From Lachnospiraceae bacterium JLR.KK002 (GTDB lineage Bacteria; Bacillota; Clostridia; Lachnospirales; Lachnospiraceae): a stretch of DNA of 64,000 nt. The notes under the pieces were generated by a model. It saw only the letters and a list, made by a program, of their open reading frames with translations, was not told the DNA's origin and did no database searches. Positions 1 to 9,021 of this stretch are shown one piece after another. Each line of letters starts with the position of its first letter. Position 1 is the first letter of the stretch. Made by a program: the position numbers and the translations under genes. The stretch is from assembly GCA_036941025.1 (NCBI GenBank), contig JAYMNP010000001.1, forward strand, positions 248,001-312,000. The letters run 5' to 3'.

Positions 1-459
1 GATTATAATATTACAAAAAAGGAATGGGTGCTCGGCGGTGCGTCTGTGATTTATGGCAGTGCTTCGGAACTTCAGGCGACTCTTGCATACGATTTTTCCC
101 AGGAGCAGGAATTTTCCTATAAAGGTCTGTCCATGGATGAAATCATTCATCACCTTGCTTTTTTTGTATCGAGATTATGGCAGATTCATGTATTTGCGGA
201 AGGAAATACAAGGACGACAGCAGTGTTTTTTATAAAGTATCTGAAAACCCTTGGATTTGATGTGACGAATGATATTTTTGCAGAACATGCCTGGTATTTC
301 CGCAATGCACTGGTCAGAGCCAATTATAATGATTTAAAAAACGGTATTCACGAGACCGGGGAATATCTGGAATTGTTTTTAAAAAACCTGTTACTGGATG
401 AGAAGAATGAGCTGAATAACAGAAAACTGCATATCGGCAGCGGCAGTGCAGAGCGTTAG
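1..459 (+). CDS. Fic-family protein, C-terminal part (5' truncated by window edge)
   Basis: The reading frame is open from base 1, so the gene starts before the window; only about 152 C-terminal residues are seen. It carries the FIC core motif HVFAEGNTR, matching H-x-F-x-[D/E]-G-N-x-R. In this family the His is the catalytic base and the acidic residue binds the Mg of the nucleotide, so the protein probably transfers AMP or a related group to a hydroxyl of a target protein. The upstream stretch ending GGASVIYGSASEL fits the segment before the active-site helices in Fic proteins. The inhibitory helix, if any, would be in the missing part. The target cannot be told from the sequence. The TAG stop lies in the loop of a long perfect hairpin. 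Confidence 0.85.
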   Translation, partial: DYNITKKEWVLGGASVIYGSASELQATLAYDFSQEQEFSYKGLSMDEIIHHLAFFVSRLWQIHVFAEGNTRTTAVFFIKYLKTLGFDVTNDIFAEHAWYFRNALVRANYNDLKNGIHETGEYLELFLKNLLLDEKNELNNRKLHIGSGSAER

Positions 460-484
460 CTTCTGCACTGCCGCTGCCGATATG
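430..484. terminator. Perfect 23-bp inverted repeat over the fic stop codon
   Basis: Bases 430-452 and 462-484 are exact reverse complements (23 bp, arms beginning CATATCGGCAGCGGCAG), separated by a 9-base loop that contains the TAG stop of the Fic gene. No T-run follows, so this is not a textbook intrinsic terminator. It could stop transcription from both the Fic gene and the convergent CYTH gene, or protect the 3' end of the mRNA. Confidence 0.5.
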
Positions 485-517
485 GACATGCAAATGTACC
501 GGATATGCAAGTCTCTG

Positions 518-985
518 TCAGCCAGGATTCTCTGAACTGTTGCTGCCTCTGCTCAGCACACTGTTGTGATATTTTTCAGAATACGTCACATCTTCCCCGA
601 ACCATTCCGGGGGAACAAAAGAATTTGCTTCTTCTTCCGTTTCAAATTCCACCTCTGCCAGAACCAGCGGGGCCAGTTCTCCTTCAAAAATATCCAGCTC
701 TATGGTGTAGCGGGGAGGCAGGGGAATCAGATATCGTTTCTTGGCAATCAGAATTCCGTCTGCCTTGGGCCTCAGATGAAGCCAGGCTTCTCTGGTCAGA
801 GGAAGGTTGTATTCCTCCCGTACCATCAGACCTTTGGATTTATAAGTAAGATAATATGTTTCATCCTGTCTGCGGATACGCACCACCGGCTCCGTACAGA
901 GGTATCCCTGTTCAATCTGATGAAAGGGGAAGGATTCCAGATGAGCCGGCAGCGATTTGATTAAATATTTGCGCTCAATTTCCAT
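518..985 (-). CDS. CYTH domain protein (triphosphate-binding enzyme family)
   Basis: 155 residues. It opens with MEIERKYL, the ExExK signature of CYTH proteins (class IV adenylate cyclases, thiamine triphosphatases, inorganic triphosphatases). These form a tunnel of beta strands that binds triphosphates with divalent metal. Alternating charged strands follow (VRIRRQ, YYLTYKSKG, YTIELDIFEG, LVLAEVEFETEEEA), as expected for the tunnel, and the length matches the compact single-domain bacterial members. The substrate cannot be assigned; inorganic triphosphatase is the commonest activity for such small stand-alone members. The start ATG directly follows the TAA of the preceding gene on the same strand, so the two are almost certainly co-transcribed and translationally coupled. 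Confidence 0.85.
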   Translation of the reverse strand: MEIERKYLIKSLPAHLESFPFHQIEQGYLCTEPVVRIRRQDETYYLTYKSKGLMVREEYNLPLTREAWLHLRPKADGILIAKKRYLIPLPPRYTIELDIFEGELAPLVLAEVEFETEEEANSFVPPEWFGEDVTYSEKYHNSVLSRGSNSSENPG

Positions 986-1333
986 TTAAAATATACACTC
1001 TCCTAAATATTTGTCGTGGGGGACGAACAGGCATTTTTCAACAGACTTCCAGTAACTGTTGTAAAGGTTTTTCTGCGCGGCTCCGTAGTTTTCTTTTGTA
1101 TCAAATTCCCAGTAAAGCATGTACTTAACACTTTTTACAATGCGTTTGATTTCCAGGGGAGGAAGCCCCTCTCGGATTTGCTCCATGTCTATGTGATATC
1201 CTCTTTTGGCCAGCCGAAGCAGAAGCAGTCCTTCCTGTTTTTCCAAAAGGCTTTTCGCTTCCAGCATCAGTGCTTCAAATTCTTCTGTTTTTTGCGGTTT
1301 GACCTGATAAATACATATTTCAGTAAATGGCAT
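986..1333 (-). CDS. Small dimeric alpha/beta-barrel-like protein (possible ABM superfamily)
   Basis: 115 residues. The pattern of an N-terminal strand (EICIYQVKPQKTEEF), a helix (EALMLEAKSLLEKQEG) and strands (LLLLRLAKRG, KYMLYWEFDTKE) with a terminal helix resembles the antibiotic-biosynthesis-monooxygenase/dimeric ferredoxin-like fold. No catalytic residue can be named. The start ATG at 1333 has GAGGAGA eight bases upstream. It is the first gene of a two-gene unit with the CYTH protein, with no spacing between them. Function unknown; the fold call is by pattern only. Confidence 0.6.
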   Translation of the reverse strand: MPFTEICIYQVKPQKTEEFEALMLEAKSLLEKQEGLLLLRLAKRGYHIDMEQIREGLPPLEIKRIVKSVKYMLYWEFDTKENYGAAQKNLYNSYWKSVEKCLFVPHDKYLGECIF

Positions 1334-1384
1334 ATTTCATGTCTCCTCTGTTCTGATTTTTATATTACGGGAAATGTACATTTT

Positions 1385-1617
1385 TTTCTCTTATAGGATT
1401 AGGGTGTCAAAAGGTCTGAATTTCCTTTGCAGGACAATTTCCTCAATCTTGCACCACAATATCTATCAACGATGCGCCGCATCGCCTCAAGATATTGTAG
1501 CACAATCTTGAAAAAATTTGCTCTGCAATGAAAATGGACCTTTTGATACCCTAATCCTTATAGGAAATACCGTGTTACTGTGAAGTGCTAAAGTATATGG
1601 ATTTCCTATAAGAGAAA
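1385..1617. repeat. Palindromic MITE-like element with 14-bp terminal inverted repeats
   Basis: The outer arms TTTCTCTTATAGGA (1385-1398) and TCCTATAAGAGAAA (1604-1617) are exact reverse complements. Inside, bases about 1392-1564 fold on themselves almost completely: GGATTAGGGT at 1396 pairs with the ACCCTAATCC ending at 1557, CAAAAGGTC with its complement, CACAATATCT with AGATATTGT, and the centre is CGATGCG-C-CGCATCG at 1470-1484. The segment 1558-1568 also pairs with 1601-1611. There is no coding capacity. It lies in the 560-base gap between the small barrel gene and the chemoreceptor; bases 1618-1895 hold no gene that I can support. Confidence 0.7.
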
Positions 1618-1916
1618 GCCCTCCGGGCAGGATGCGCACTCGCACAGAAGGAAAATATTGCTTCGCAGTTGTGCTCGTTCATATTCTTTCAGAAAATTTT
1701 CATGCTATAATTATAGACGGATTTCCGGACAATTGCAACAGGAACGAGAGTTTGACATTTTGTCGTGTATGTAAAAAAATACAGCTTTTTGCTCCCGCTT
1801 TGTGATAAAATAAAGAAGCGCAAGGAGCAGGAGAAAATCAGGCGGGAGAGACAGGCGGAAAATTTTTCCGCAGCAGAACGGGAGTTTCCCGCAGAATGAG
1901 AAAGGAATGGGAGAAC

Positions 1917-3728
1917 ATGTTTGCAAATCTGAAGGTGCGTACGAAACTGGTTATATTGGCGGCGGTGGCAGCACTGTCTCTGTGTGCCATGGGGATTCTG
2001 AATATGAGCGGTATGGAAAAATCCTACCGGCAGTCAGTTTCCGGCATGAAAGAGGTTCTTTATGATGATTATGATGAACAGATTAAGGGACAGGTGGAAA
2101 ATGTAATCACTCTGCTGGAAAAAATCTATGCAGAATATCAGGACGGTGCATACTCGGAAGAAGAGGCCAGAAAACTGGCGGCAGACCTGGTGAGAGAACT
2201 CCGTTACGGCGAGAGTGGTTACTTCTGGATTGATACATACGAGGGAGACAATGTGGTTCTGCTGGGACAGGATACGGAAGGAACCAACCGTATGGAAGCA
2301 GAAGACAGCCAGGGCTATCAGATGATAAAGGATATCATCAAAAACGGTCAGCAGGAAGACGGTGGATTTACGGAATACTATTATCCCAAAGAGGGCAGTA
2401 CGGAAAATTATCCGAAGCGCGCATACAGTAAAGCCTTCGAGCCCTGGGAATGGGTAGTAGGTACCGGGAACTATGTGGACGAACTGGAAGAACTGGCGGT
2501 ACAAAACAATGAATCCGTAAAAAATATATTTGAAACCACAAGGGGGATATCCATTGCAGCCATAGTAATAGTGGTTCTGCTGCTGATGGCAATCGCATTG
2601 TTTATTGTGGTGGATATTACGAAATCTCTCGGAGCAGTGGTCCGGCAGCTGAACTGTATGGCAGAAGGCGATTACACCAGAGATTATATGAAAAAATTTG
2701 TGAAGCGGCGGGATGATTTCGGCGGTCTGGCCAGAAGCATGGAAGATATGAAAACATCCATGGTGAAACTTATCAGCCAGGTGCAGACGGAATCTGAAAA
2801 TATCAGTTTTGCGGCAGGTTCGGTCAACGAATGCGTAGCGAAACTGAACGACGATATTGCAAGCGTATCTGCTGCAACGGAGGAACTGTCCGCAGGTATG
2901 CAGGAAACAGCAGCCACCACCACAATGGCGGATGAATCGGCAGGAGAAATTCATGCGGCGGTACAGCAGATTGCCCGGCGTTCCCAGGATGGAGCACAGG
3001 GAGCTGCTGAAATCAAAGGCAGAGCAGAAAAAACCAATATCCGGATTAAGGGAGCGCAGGAAAAGGCAGTGCTGCTGAAAAAAGAAATCCAGCAGGATTT
3101 GGAGTCAGCCCTGGAGAATGCAAAGGTAATCGACCAGATTTACGAACTGTCCGGAGTAATTATGAACGTGGTTTCCCAGACCAATCTTCTGTCTCTGAAT
3201 GCTTCTATTGAAGCGGCGAGAGCAGGCGAGGCAGGCAAAGGCTTTGCGGTGGTTGCGGGAGAAATCGGAACCCTTGCGGAACAGTCCAGACAGACGGTAA
3301 TTCAGATACAGGAAGTAACTCAGGAAGTGACCCAGGCTGTGGAAAACCTTTCTTCCAATGCCAGAAAGCTGCTGGAGTTTGTAGTTAAAGATGTAACAGC
3401 GGATTACGAAGGATTCCTTACCATCGGAGAACAGTATGACCAGGACGGGGCTTCCGTGGATGAACTGATGAGCGAGTTCAGCACCATTGCACAGGAACTG
3501 TCAGGCAACATGGAAGGAATCAAAAATTCCATGAGCGATATTTCCAAAGCGGCAGAAGAAGGGGCGGAAGGCACCACAGAAATTGCCCAGCGGGCGTCCG
3601 TTATTGCGGAAGAATCTGCGGAGGTGCTGGAGCAGGTAACCAGAACAAGACAAAGTGCAGAAACTCTGCGGGCGGAAATCGGGAAATTCCATGTGAATGG
3701 AGCAGAGGATGTCCAAAAGGAAGCATAA
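1917..3728 (+). CDS. Methyl-accepting chemotaxis protein with extracytoplasmic Cache-type sensor
   Basis: About 603 residues from the ATG at 1917, chosen because GGGAGAAC precedes it; an in-frame ATG at 1896 is possible but has a poorer site. Order: a short cytoplasmic start, TM1 ([18 protein letters not shown]), a periplasm-facing sensor of about 170 residues with the sCache-like [15 protein letters not shown]...[15 protein letters not shown]2 ([22 protein letters not shown]), a HAMP segment, and a long coiled-coil signalling domain. The conserved hairpin tip [21 protein letters not shown]...[11 protein letters not shown] is complete, so it should couple to CheA/CheW. In this family such sensors often bind small organic acids. 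The gene stands alone and is followed by a strong terminator. Confidence 0.93.
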   Translation: MFANLKVRTKLVILAAVAALSLCAMGILNMSGMEKSYRQSVSGMKEVLYDDYDEQIKGQVENVITLLEKIYAEYQDGAYSEEEARKLAADLVRELRYGESGYFWIDTYEGDNVVLLGQDTEGTNRMEAEDSQGYQMIKDIIKNGQQEDGGFTEYYYPKEGSTENYPKRAYSKAFEPWEWVVGTGNYVDELEELAVQNNESVKNIFETTRGISIAAIVIVVLLLMAIALFIVVDITKSLGAVVRQLNCMAEGDYTRDYMKKFVKRRDDFGGLARSMEDMKTSMVKLISQVQTESENISFAAGSVNECVAKLNDDIASVSAATEELSAGMQETAATTTMADESAGEIHAAVQQIARRSQDGAQGAAEIKGRAEKTNIRIKGAQEKAVLLKKEIQQDLESALENAKVIDQIYELSGVIMNVVSQTNLLSLNASIEAARAGEAGKGFAVVAGEIGTLAEQSRQTVIQIQEVTQEVTQAVENLSSNARKLLEFVVKDVTADYEGFLTIGEQYDQDGASVDELMSEFSTIAQELSGNMEGIKNSMSDISKAAEEGAEGTTEIAQRASVIAEESAEVLEQVTRTRQSAETLRAEIGKFHVNGAEDVQKEA

Positions 3729-3739
3729 ACTGCATACAA

Positions 3740-3781
3740 AAGAGGATGTGGCAGAAAATTTCTGCAACATCCTCTTCTTTT
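3740..3781 (+). terminator. Intrinsic terminator after the chemoreceptor
   Basis: An 18-bp stem with one mismatch (arms 3740-3757 and 3759-3776, beginning AAGAGGATGT and ending ACATCCTCTT) is followed by CTTTTA. It closes the chemoreceptor transcript and may also serve the convergent SASP gene. Confidence 0.85.
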
Positions 3782-3845
3782 ACTTATGGTACAAGAGAAA
3801 TCCTGTATCCAAAAACAGTTGTCGTAATGTCTGGAGAAGGGCAGA

Positions 3846-4070
3846 TTACTGCTGTCCGCCGGACATCTGCTGTTCCTGTTTCATAATCATTTTCTTAACC
3901 ATTTCTCCGCCGATAGAGCCAGCCTGAGCAGAAGTTAAGTCACCGTTGTAACCTTCTTTCAAAGGTACGCCGATTTCAGAAGCAACCTCCTGTTTAAAAC
4001 GGTTCATAGCCTCTTTTGCCTGAGGTACTGCCATTTTACTTGTGTTAGAACCAGAATTGCTGTTAGCCAT
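3846..4070 (-). CDS. Alpha/beta-type small acid-soluble spore protein
   Basis: 74 residues, the usual size of alpha/beta SASPs, which coat and protect DNA in dormant spores and are degraded by the Gpr protease at germination. Seen: MAVPQAKEAMNRFKQEVASEIGV with the family's KxExA/EIG region, then GYNGDLTSAQAGSIGGEMVKKMI, the second conserved DNA-binding box with G-x-L-T-[SA]-x-x-x-G-x-x-G-G-x-M-V-[KR]. The C-terminus is rich in Gln. GGAGGTG precedes the ATG. This gene shows the organism forms spores. Expression in the forespore under sigma-G is expected from the family; no convincing sigma-G site was found. Confidence 0.96.
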   Translation of the reverse strand: MANSNSGSNTSKMAVPQAKEAMNRFKQEVASEIGVPLKEGYNGDLTSAQAGSIGGEMVKKMIMKQEQQMSGGQQ

Positions 4071-4108
4071 TTCGATTCACCTCCAAATATTTTTTCTTAT
4101 TGTTTTCT

Positions 4109-4178
4109 GATAAGAACATCATTCCGAAATGGCTCATTCTTCGGAATGACGTCCGCCTCGAAACGTTGTTGCTTATCA
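4109..4178 (-). other. Structured leader region upstream of the SASP gene
   Basis: Nested inverted repeats: TGATAAG (4109-4115) with CTTATCA (4172-4178), and inside them CATTCCGAA (4120-4128) with TTCGGAATG (4140-4148). The block lies 40-110 bases before the SASP start and could form a 5' UTR hairpin or an operator. Function unknown. Confidence 0.4.
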
Positions 4179-4257
4179 TGGTGTTATTATTTGCAAAGAA
4201 AAAGAAAATATTATGGAAAATATTATGTTTTCTGGTTAAAAATAGCAAAAAAAGAAC

Positions 4258-4288
4258 TTGACAGATTCCGGCCGGATATGTGTATAGT
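4258..4288 (+). promoter_or_regulatory. Probable sigma-A promoter of the pdxA-like gene
   Basis: A perfect -35 box TTGACA at 4258-4263 is followed by TGTATA at 4281 (17-base spacer) or TATAGT at 4283 (19-base spacer). It is 42 bases upstream of the chosen start codon. Confidence 0.65.
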
Positions 4289-4329
4289 ATGGGTATGGTA
4301 GAAGTATGAAAACAGAAAGGGTGAAACAT

Positions 4330-5334
4330 ATGAAAAAACCACGTATTGCAGTGCCCATGGGAGACGCCGCGGGAATCGGGCCGGAAATTGCGGCGAAGGC
4401 GGCCGCCTCTTCGAAAGTAGCTGAGGCGGCGGAGTGCATTGTAATCGGAGAAAAGTCCATTATGGAGCGGGCGGTTCGGATTACCGGTACAAATCTTAAG
4501 CTCCACCTGATTCGGGAGCCGGAGGAAGGAGAGTTCCGCCGGGGTGTGCTGAATTTTCTGGATTTGAAAAATCTGGACGAAAGCCAGGCTGTATTTGGAA
4601 AAGTAAACGGCATGTGCGGGAAGGCCGCATACGAATATATTGAAAAGAGCATTCTTCTTGCCAGTTCCGGCAGGGTGGATGCAGTGGCCACAACGCCCAT
4701 CAACAAGGAATCTCTGCGGGCAGGAGGCGTCCCTTTTATCGGCCACACGGAGATTTTCGGCGCCCTGACCCACACGGAGGATCCGCTGACCATGTTTGAG
4801 ACCAACGGTATGCGGGTGTTTTTCCTGACCAGACACGTGTCTCTGCGGGAAATGCTGGATTTGATTACAAAAGACAGAATCAAAAATTATGTGAAACGCT
4901 GCCTGAAAGCACTGGAAAAGCTGGGTGTGACAGGGGGAACCATGGCAGTTGCGGGTTTAAATCCCCACTGCGGAGAACATGGCCTGTTCGGCTGGGAGGA
5001 AGTGCATGAAATTATTCCTGCAGTGGAAGAGCTTAAGGCGGAAGGATATCCGGTGGCCGGGCCCATCGGAGCGGATTCCGTGTTCCATCAGGCGGCCATG
5101 GGAACCTACAACAGCGTACTGTCGCTGTACCACGACCAGGGACACATTGCCACGAAGACCCTTGATTTTGAAAAGACCATTTCCGTCACCAACGGAATGC
5201 CCATCCTGCGCACCTCTGTGGACCATGGAACTGCCTTTGATATTGCGGGAACGGGGAAAGCGGGAGAAGTGAGCATGGTGGAAGCCATACTTCTTGCCGC
5301 AAAATATGCGCCTGCTTTTGCAGGAAAGAGCTGA
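4330..5334 (+). CDS. PdxA-family 4-hydroxythreonine-4-phosphate dehydrogenase homologue
   Basis: 334 residues from the ATG at 4330, preceded by AAAGGGTG; an in-frame ATG at 4306 is less likely. The family oxidises and decarboxylates 4-phosphohydroxy-threonine with NAD, using a divalent metal held by three His. Conserved segments are present in order: [28 protein letters not shown], the metal-ligand GHTE, the NPHCGE box, SVFHQA, the HDQGH metal site, and [13 protein letters not shown]. No other vitamin B6 gene is nearby. PdxA paralogues (PdxA2) also act in four-carbon sugar-acid degradation with a DUF1537 kinase, but no such kinase is in this window, so the physiological substrate is open. Confidence 0.88.
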   Translation: MKKPRIAVPMGDAAGIGPEIAAKAAASSKVAEAAECIVIGEKSIMERAVRITGTNLKLHLIREPEEGEFRRGVLNFLDLKNLDESQAVFGKVNGMCGKAAYEYIEKSILLASSGRVDAVATTPINKESLRAGGVPFIGHTEIFGALTHTEDPLTMFETNGMRVFFLTRHVSLREMLDLITKDRIKNYVKRCLKALEKLGVTGGTMAVAGLNPHCGEHGLFGWEEVHEIIPAVEELKAEGYPVAGPIGADSVFHQAAMGTYNSVLSLYHDQGHIATKTLDFEKTISVTNGMPILRTSVDHGTAFDIAGTGKAGEVSMVEAILLAAKYAPAFAGKS

Positions 5335-5472
5335 TTTCCTGTGGAGAAGCCAGTGAAGGGGACGGTCTGTGGGAGCTGCATGTTCTTCCACGCTTTCACC
5401 TTCCTTTAAAGCGCAGCCAGCGGAGTGTGGATGGTCTGCGGAATTTGCGGCGGTATGACCTTCCATGCCCCA

Positions 5473-6378
5473 TCAGCTCTGCGGCGGGGGTTTGGTTTTC
5501 AGTTTGAGAAATTCTCCTGGCGTCATATGGTATTTCTTTTTAAAGGCCCGGTGGAAATAGGAAAGGTTGCGGAATCCCACGGACAGTGAAACGTCCAGAA
5601 TGGAAGCGTTTTCGTCTTCCAGAAGTTCCACAGCCTTTTCCAGCCGCAGGTTGTTCAGGTATTCCACACAGGTCATGTTCATATGCTTTTTGAAAAAGCG
5701 CATAAAGTGATATTCACTGAAGTAGCACAGGCCGGCCAGGTCGGAGACGGAGACGGCGTCCATGTAATGCAGCTCCAGATAATCCAGGACGGTTTTCAGC
5801 TTTTCGGAATGAACAGCGTTGGAGCTGTCGGAAGAAGGCACATGTTCCTTAAATTGCAGCAGCAGGAAAATCATCTGTAATAGCAGGGCTTTCAGAGCCA
5901 GCTCATATCCGGGGATTCCCCCGTCGTACAGGTTGCTGATCTGTCCGAAAATTTTCCGCAGGGAAAGATAAGCCGGGTGTTCCGGTTTGATGACCGCCGG
6001 CAGAATCATTTCATGATGGGCCAGGGGCTGCAGGTATCTGGTGGAGCAGATGTCCGTGGAGTTTCCGCCCAGAAAATTCATATGAAATACATACGTTTCC
6101 GATACAAGGCCGCAGCCTTCCGGAGAGGAGGCGGAGTGGAGAGCCAGAGGCGGAACGAAAATCAAATCTTCCGGCTCTGTTTCATATTCGGTCAAATCAA
6201 TATGGTAAATCCCTTTTCCCTTTGAAATCAGCGTAAATTCCGCTTCCTCATGCCAGTGGGTAGTCAGCACCGGATATTCCGGAGAAAAAGAAGTAATATA
6301 TTTCTGTATGGGGAAAAAGGATTCTCCGTGTCTGGCGTCTTCTTTCTGTTCTGAAATCAGAGAGTGTAATTTTTTCAT
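5473..6378 (-). CDS. AraC-family transcriptional regulator with N-terminal cupin
   Basis: 301 residues. The N-terminal half holds a cupin-like sugar-sensing fold (HWHEEAEFTLISKGKGIYHID...FVPPLALHSA). The C-terminal 100 residues hold two helix-turn-helix units, VSDLAGLCYFSEYHFMRFFKKHMNMTCVEYLNNLRLEKAVELL and ILDVSLSVGFRNLSYFHRAFKKKYHMTPGEFLK, with the AraC signature. It is transcribed divergently from the oligo-1,6-glucosidase/acetyltransferase pair across a 230-base gap that contains a TATAAT-like sequence at 6507. By context it probably controls that pair in response to an alpha-glucoside; this is inference. Confidence 0.9.
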   Translation of the reverse strand: MKKLHSLISEQKEDARHGESFFPIQKYITSFSPEYPVLTTHWHEEAEFTLISKGKGIYHIDLTEYETEPEDLIFVPPLALHSASSPEGCGLVSETYVFHMNFLGGNSTDICSTRYLQPLAHHEMILPAVIKPEHPAYLSLRKIFGQISNLYDGGIPGYELALKALLLQMIFLLLQFKEHVPSSDSSNAVHSEKLKTVLDYLELHYMDAVSVSDLAGLCYFSEYHFMRFFKKHMNMTCVEYLNNLRLEKAVELLEDENASILDVSLSVGFRNLSYFHRAFKKKYHMTPGEFLKLKTKPPPQS

Positions 6379-6609
6379 TTCTTACCTCCTGTTTTGCAGG
6401 TCCATCTGTCCTGTCTTTATCATCCCGGCAAAGATATCTGCCGGAAAAGAGCAGGATTGTGTCATAACAGGCAAATATATTGCAAGAAAATCTGTGAATA
6501 TACCATTATAATAGCAGTATCTTACAAAGAAAGAAAGCATTTTTTAAAATCTGTGTGAAAAAGATGTTAGCATATGACAGACAAAGCGTCAGAACAGGAG
6601 GAAGCAGAG

Positions 6610-8307
6610 ATGGAAGTAAAGAGAAAATGGTGGCATGACAAAGTGGCATATCAGATTTACCCGAAAAGTTTTTACGATACCAACGGGGACGGAATCGGAG
6701 ATTTACAGGGAATCATTGCAAAACTGGATTATCTGAAAGAACTGGGCATTGACCTTATCTGGATTTCCCCCATTTACGAGTCCCCTTTTGTGGACCAGGG
6801 CTATGATATTTCGGATTATTACGGAATTGCACCGGAATTCGGAACCATGGAGGATTTTGAAAAACTGCTGGCGGAGGCAAAAAAGCACGGAATACAGATT
6901 GTGATGGATTTGGTGATTAACCATTGTTCCGATAAACACGAATGGTTTCAGAAAGCCCTTGCGGACCCGGAAGGGGAATATGCCGATTACTTTTATTTTC
7001 GGGAAGGGAAAGACGGAAATCCTCCCGGAAACTACCGGTCTTATTTTGGAGGAAGCTGCTGGGAGCCTGTGCCGGGAACCGATAAATATTATTTTCACGC
7101 ATTTGCAAAAGAGCAGCCGGATTTGAACTGGGAAAATCCGAAAATGAAGCAGGATTTGTATGATATGATTAACTGGTGGCTGGACAAGGGGCTGGCAGGC
7201 TTCCGGATTGACGCCATCATCAATATTAAAAAAGATGTGAACTTCCCGGATCTGGAGCCGGACGGCCCGGACGGACTGGCTGGCTATCACCGGGCGGTGG
7301 AGCAGACCACCGGAATCGGAGAGCTGCTGGAAGAACTGAAGAACAACACCTTTGCAAAGTATGATGCTTTTACCGTGGGGGAAGTATTCAACATGCATGA
7401 AGAGGAGCTGCCGGAATTCATTGGTGAGAACGGGCATTTTTCCACAATTTTTGATTTCAGCGCCCATTGCCTCAGCGAAGGAGAGCATGGCTGGTACGAC
7501 GCGCCGGACATTGATTTTAAGGAGTGGCGCGCTGCCATAGTAAATTCCCAGCTTGAAGTGCAGAACGTAGGATTTGAGGCCAATATTATTGAAAATCATG
7601 ATGAGCCCAGAGGGGTTTCCAGATTTCTGCCGGAATATGCCAGAAATCCGGCGGGAACCAAGATGCTGGGGACAGTGAGCCTGCTGCTGCGGGGGATTCC
7701 TTTCCTGTATCAGGGACAGGAAATCGGAATGCAGAACTGCGAATGGAACAGCAGCGAGGAATGGGATGATATCAGCACCAAAGACCAGTACCAGACTGCC
7801 AGAGAGGCGGGACTTTCTGAGAAAGATGCCCTTAAGGCCTGTGCCAGAATGAGCCGGGACAACGCCAGAACGCCCATGCAGTGGAGCAGTGAGAAAAACG
7901 CAGGATTTACCGAAGGCACTCCCTGGATGAAAGTAAATCCGAACTATTCCGAAATCAATGTAAAGGACCAGCAGGAACAGGAGGATTCCGTGCTTCATTA
8001 TTATCAGAAACTGATTGCCCTGCGCAAATCAGAGGAATATAAGGAAGTATTTACTTACGGAGTATTTGCGCCCGTATATGGGGAGCAGGAATCTGTAATG
8101 GCTTTTTACCGGACTCTGGAAGAAGAAAACCAGGAAAACGGAGAGAAAAGAGTGCTGGTTGCAGCTAATTTCGGAAAAGAACCTGTGGAACTGCAGCCGG
8201 AATATAAGGTAAGCAAGGTGCTTCTTTCCAATCTGCCGGAAAATCAGGCCGGAGAAAAACTGGTGCTGGCAGGCTGCGGTGTTATGGTATTGGAGTGTGG
8301 AATATGA
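6610..8307 (+). CDS. malL: GH13 oligo-1,6-glucosidase / alpha-glucosidase
   Basis: About 565 residues. The start at 6610 is set by AGGAGG eight bases upstream; an in-frame ATG at 6574 lacks a site. An intracellular GH13 (subfamily 31 type) hydrolase that releases glucose from isomaltose, panose and related short alpha-glucosides. Start WWHDKVAYQIYPKSFYDTNGDGIGDL is characteristic. The catalytic triad is visible: nucleophile Asp201 in GFRIDAI, acid/base Glu258 in TVGEVF, and Asp331 in ENHDEPRG, close to the numbering of the Bacillus cereus enzyme (199/255/329). No signal peptide. Its stop codon overlaps the start of the acetyltransferase gene (ATGA). Confidence 0.94.
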   Translation: MEVKRKWWHDKVAYQIYPKSFYDTNGDGIGDLQGIIAKLDYLKELGIDLIWISPIYESPFVDQGYDISDYYGIAPEFGTMEDFEKLLAEAKKHGIQIVMDLVINHCSDKHEWFQKALADPEGEYADYFYFREGKDGNPPGNYRSYFGGSCWEPVPGTDKYYFHAFAKEQPDLNWENPKMKQDLYDMINWWLDKGLAGFRIDAIINIKKDVNFPDLEPDGPDGLAGYHRAVEQTTGIGELLEELKNNTFAKYDAFTVGEVFNMHEEELPEFIGENGHFSTIFDFSAHCLSEGEHGWYDAPDIDFKEWRAAIVNSQLEVQNVGFEANIIENHDEPRGVSRFLPEYARNPAGTKMLGTVSLLLRGIPFLYQGQEIGMQNCEWNSSEEWDDISTKDQYQTAREAGLSEKDALKACARMSRDNARTPMQWSSEKNAGFTEGTPWMKVNPNYSEINVKDQQEQEDSVLHYYQKLIALRKSEEYKEVFTYGVFAPVYGEQESVMAFYRTLEEENQENGEKRVLVAANFGKEPVELQPEYKVSKVLLSNLPENQAGEKLVLAGCGVMVLECGI

Positions 8308-8942
8308 ATCAGAAAGAACGAATGCTTGCCGGGCTTCCATATAAAGCATGGATGGACGGACTGACAGAGGAGCGAAATGCAAATAAGCTGCGGATTTACC
8401 GTTATAATCAACTTTCACCGGAGCAGAGCGAAGAACGGGAGAAACTGATACGGGGAATTCTGGGAAGCTGCGGGGAGAGTATTCATGTGGAAGCGCCCTT
8501 CCGCTGCGATTATGGGTATAATATTGAAGTTGGAAATAATTTTTATTCCAATTACAACCTGACGATTCTCGATGTGGGTAAAGTAATCATCGGAGAAAAC
8601 GCAATGTTTGCTCCCAACGTTTCCATTTATACTGCCGGCCATCCCGTCCATCCGGATTCCAGAAATTCCGGCTACGAATACGGAATCGGAGTCACCATTG
8701 GAAATAATGTATGGATTGGGGGAAATGCGGTAATCAATCCGGGCGTACATATCGGGGATAACGCGGTGATTGGTTCCGGCAGTGTGGTCACCGGAGATAT
8801 CCCTGCGAATGTGATTGCAGCGGGGAATCCCTGTAAAGTTCTGCGGCCCATAACCGATGAGGACAGAAAATATTATTATAAAAATCGGAGATTTGACGTG
8901 AAAGATTACAACGACGGGGTTCTTAATATGAATGATTTGTGA
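8304..8942 (+). CDS. maa: Maltose/galactoside O-acetyltransferase (LbH family)
   Basis: 212 residues from the ATG at 8304, which overlaps the glucosidase stop as ATGA, so translation is coupled. It has the sugar O-acetyltransferase N-terminal helix (NQKERMLAGLPYKAWMDGLTEERNANKLRIYRYN). Hexapeptide repeats of the left-handed beta helix follow (IEVGNNFYSNYNLTILDVGKVIIGENAMFAPNVSIYTAGHP), with the catalytic His in TAGHPVHPDSR. The tail GNPCKVLRPITDEDRKYYYKNRRF is intact. It transfers acetyl from acetyl-CoA to the 6-hydroxyl of maltose or glucose-type sugars, perhaps to detoxify surplus sugar. A second, broken copy lies at 49.2-49.8 kb. Confidence 0.93.
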   Translation: MNQKERMLAGLPYKAWMDGLTEERNANKLRIYRYNQLSPEQSEEREKLIRGILGSCGESIHVEAPFRCDYGYNIEVGNNFYSNYNLTILDVGKVIIGENAMFAPNVSIYTAGHPVHPDSRNSGYEYGIGVTIGNNVWIGGNAVINPGVHIGDNAVIGSGSVVTGDIPANVIAAGNPCKVLRPITDEDRKYYYKNRRFDVKDYNDGVLNMNDL

Positions 8943-9021
8943 TATAATGAGGCTGTTGCAATGAGTAACATACATTTGCTTTTCGGAAAGAAAACAGCAC
9001 AAAGAAAGGAACATATATATC

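Noticed and set aside
1621..1895. Flagellar-type (sigma-D) promoter before the chemoreceptor
   Set aside because: TATAAT- and TTGACA-like pieces are present but none has a properly spaced partner, and no TAAA-N15-GCCGATAA pattern was found.
2034..2954. Long open frame antisense to the chemoreceptor
   Set aside because: Cys/His-rich, unnatural composition and no ribosome site; it is a mirror of the sense codon pattern. The same holds for other long antisense frames at 6.7-8.0, 28.1-30.2 and 30.5-31.9 kb.
4330..5334. Isocitrate or isopropylmalate dehydrogenase
   Set aside because: The GHTE, NPHCGE and HDQG motifs are specific to the PdxA family.
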